Program-made: the position numbers and the translations under genes
Origin: Spirirestis rafaelensis WJT71-NPBG6
GTDB lineage: Bacteria; Cyanobacteriota; Cyanobacteriia; Cyanobacteriales; Nostocaceae
Length of the DNA stretch: 64,000 bases
Assembly (NCBI GenBank): GCA_019359015.1
Contig: JAHHID010000031.1
Span: 1 to 64,000 of the forward strand
Direction: 5' to 3'
Shown: piece by piece, positions 63,646-64,000 of the stretch
Layout: every line of letters begins with the position of its first letter
Numbering within the stretch: the stretch's first letter is position 1
The notes under the pieces: model-generated
Told to the model about the DNA's origin: nothing
What the model saw: only the letters and a program-made list of their open reading frames with translations
Database searches by the model: none

Positions 63646-64000
63646 GTGCAAGTCGAACTATATGTAGAAAATTGTTTTGATCAGTCTCCCCCAGCCGAAG
63701 CTGTAAATCTTCGGGAGGCTGATATTCCAATTGCGGTAGAAATTTGGGAAAGCTGGTTTCGTCGCTGGTTGGAAATATTACAACCTAATGTTCCATCAGA
63801 ATCAACTTATGAAATCGGCTTACGTTTGACAGACGATGCGGAAATTCAGGCTTTAAATGCCCAGTATCGTCACCAAAATAAGCCGACAGATGTTTTATCT
63901 TTTGCAACATTAGAGGTAGACTTTCCTCAAATTGAGGAAATAACTGCTTCTGTACCTTTATATCTAGGTGATATAGCTATTTCTGTAGATACAGCTAAAC
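63646..64000 (+). CDS. ybeY: Endoribonuclease YbeY, 5' part, cut by the window end
   Basis: The frame from GTG 63646 (MQVELYVENCFDQS) runs off the right edge after 118 codons. YIGLRLTDD-like YEIGLRLTDDAEIQALNAQY, then PTDVLSFATLEVD and YLGDIAISVDT match YbeY, the rRNA maturation RNase; the zinc motif HxxxHxxxxDH would lie beyond the edge. The GTG start has GGAGAGAA upstream. Confidence 0.9.
   Translation, partial: MQVELYVENCFDQSPPAEAVNLREADIPIAVEIWESWFRRWLEILQPNVPSESTYEIGLRLTDDAEIQALNAQYRHQNKPTDVLSFATLEVDFPQIEEITASVPLYLGDIAISVDTAK

Overview
The window is chromosomal DNA of a filamentous, very probably heterocyst-forming cyanobacterium (Nostocales). The evidence is a complete cpcBACDEFG phycocyanin rod operon with three cpcG copies, a patA heterocyst-pattern regulator, an xisH-xisI pair, a cyanobacterial sucrose synthase, frequent HIP1 octamers (GCGATCGC), and dense families of short palindromic and heptameric interspersed repeats. 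No species can be named from the sequence alone.

Layout. 1-2642: decayed gene fragments, a glutaredoxin-like gene interrupted in frame by a palindromic repeat, and murE. 2916-12974: a two-partner-secretion locus with a DUF928 exported protein, a CHASE2-Ser/Thr kinase, a very large protein joining a family-2 glycosyltransferase, a filamentous-haemagglutinin secretion domain and a CHAT caspase-like protease, and a divergent ShlB/FhaC outer-membrane transporter. 13191-17031: type II isopentenyl-diphosphate isomerase, sppA between two copies of a repeat, and a stray ribbon-helix-helix gene. 17086-24213: two Crp-type regulators, a Nudix hydrolase, a DUF2157/GDYXXLXY membrane pair and a PPC-domain protein. 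24315-27547: dynamin-like GTPase, KGK, HNH and a small membrane protein. 27626-35375: GH57/DUF3536 protein, Ca2+/H+ antiporter, sucrose synthase. 35506-40315: two peptidoglycan-binding paralogues, a COQ4-like protein with a divergent TetR regulator and a clear operator, an IS605-type tnpB element wedged between tetR and tRNA-His. 40429-47116: DUF4359, Mn-catalase, two siroheme/corrin-pathway genes, patA, an RluA-type pseudouridine synthase.

47140-56288: a TetR-cupin pair, a truncated and frameshifted pecF-like relic, then the cpc operon. In Nostoc-type genomes pecBACEF lies directly upstream of cpc. Here only a pecF-like C-terminal part remains, which suggests loss of phycoerythrocyanin at this locus. 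The cpc genes supply both phycocyanin subunits, rod linkers, the CpcE/CpcF lyase and three rod-core linkers. 56407-64000: xisHI, a Uma2 nuclease, an HD phosphohydrolase, an acyltransferase-GAF fusion with a nearby GAF paralogue, prfB with its programmed +1 frameshift, a DUF3285 micro-membrane protein and the start of ybeY.

The two most unusual items are the GT2-haemagglutinin-CHAT fusion inside its kinase/transporter locus, and repeat elements that have entered coding sequences (glutaredoxin-like gene, peptidoglycan-binding gene, tnpB) and altered their products.
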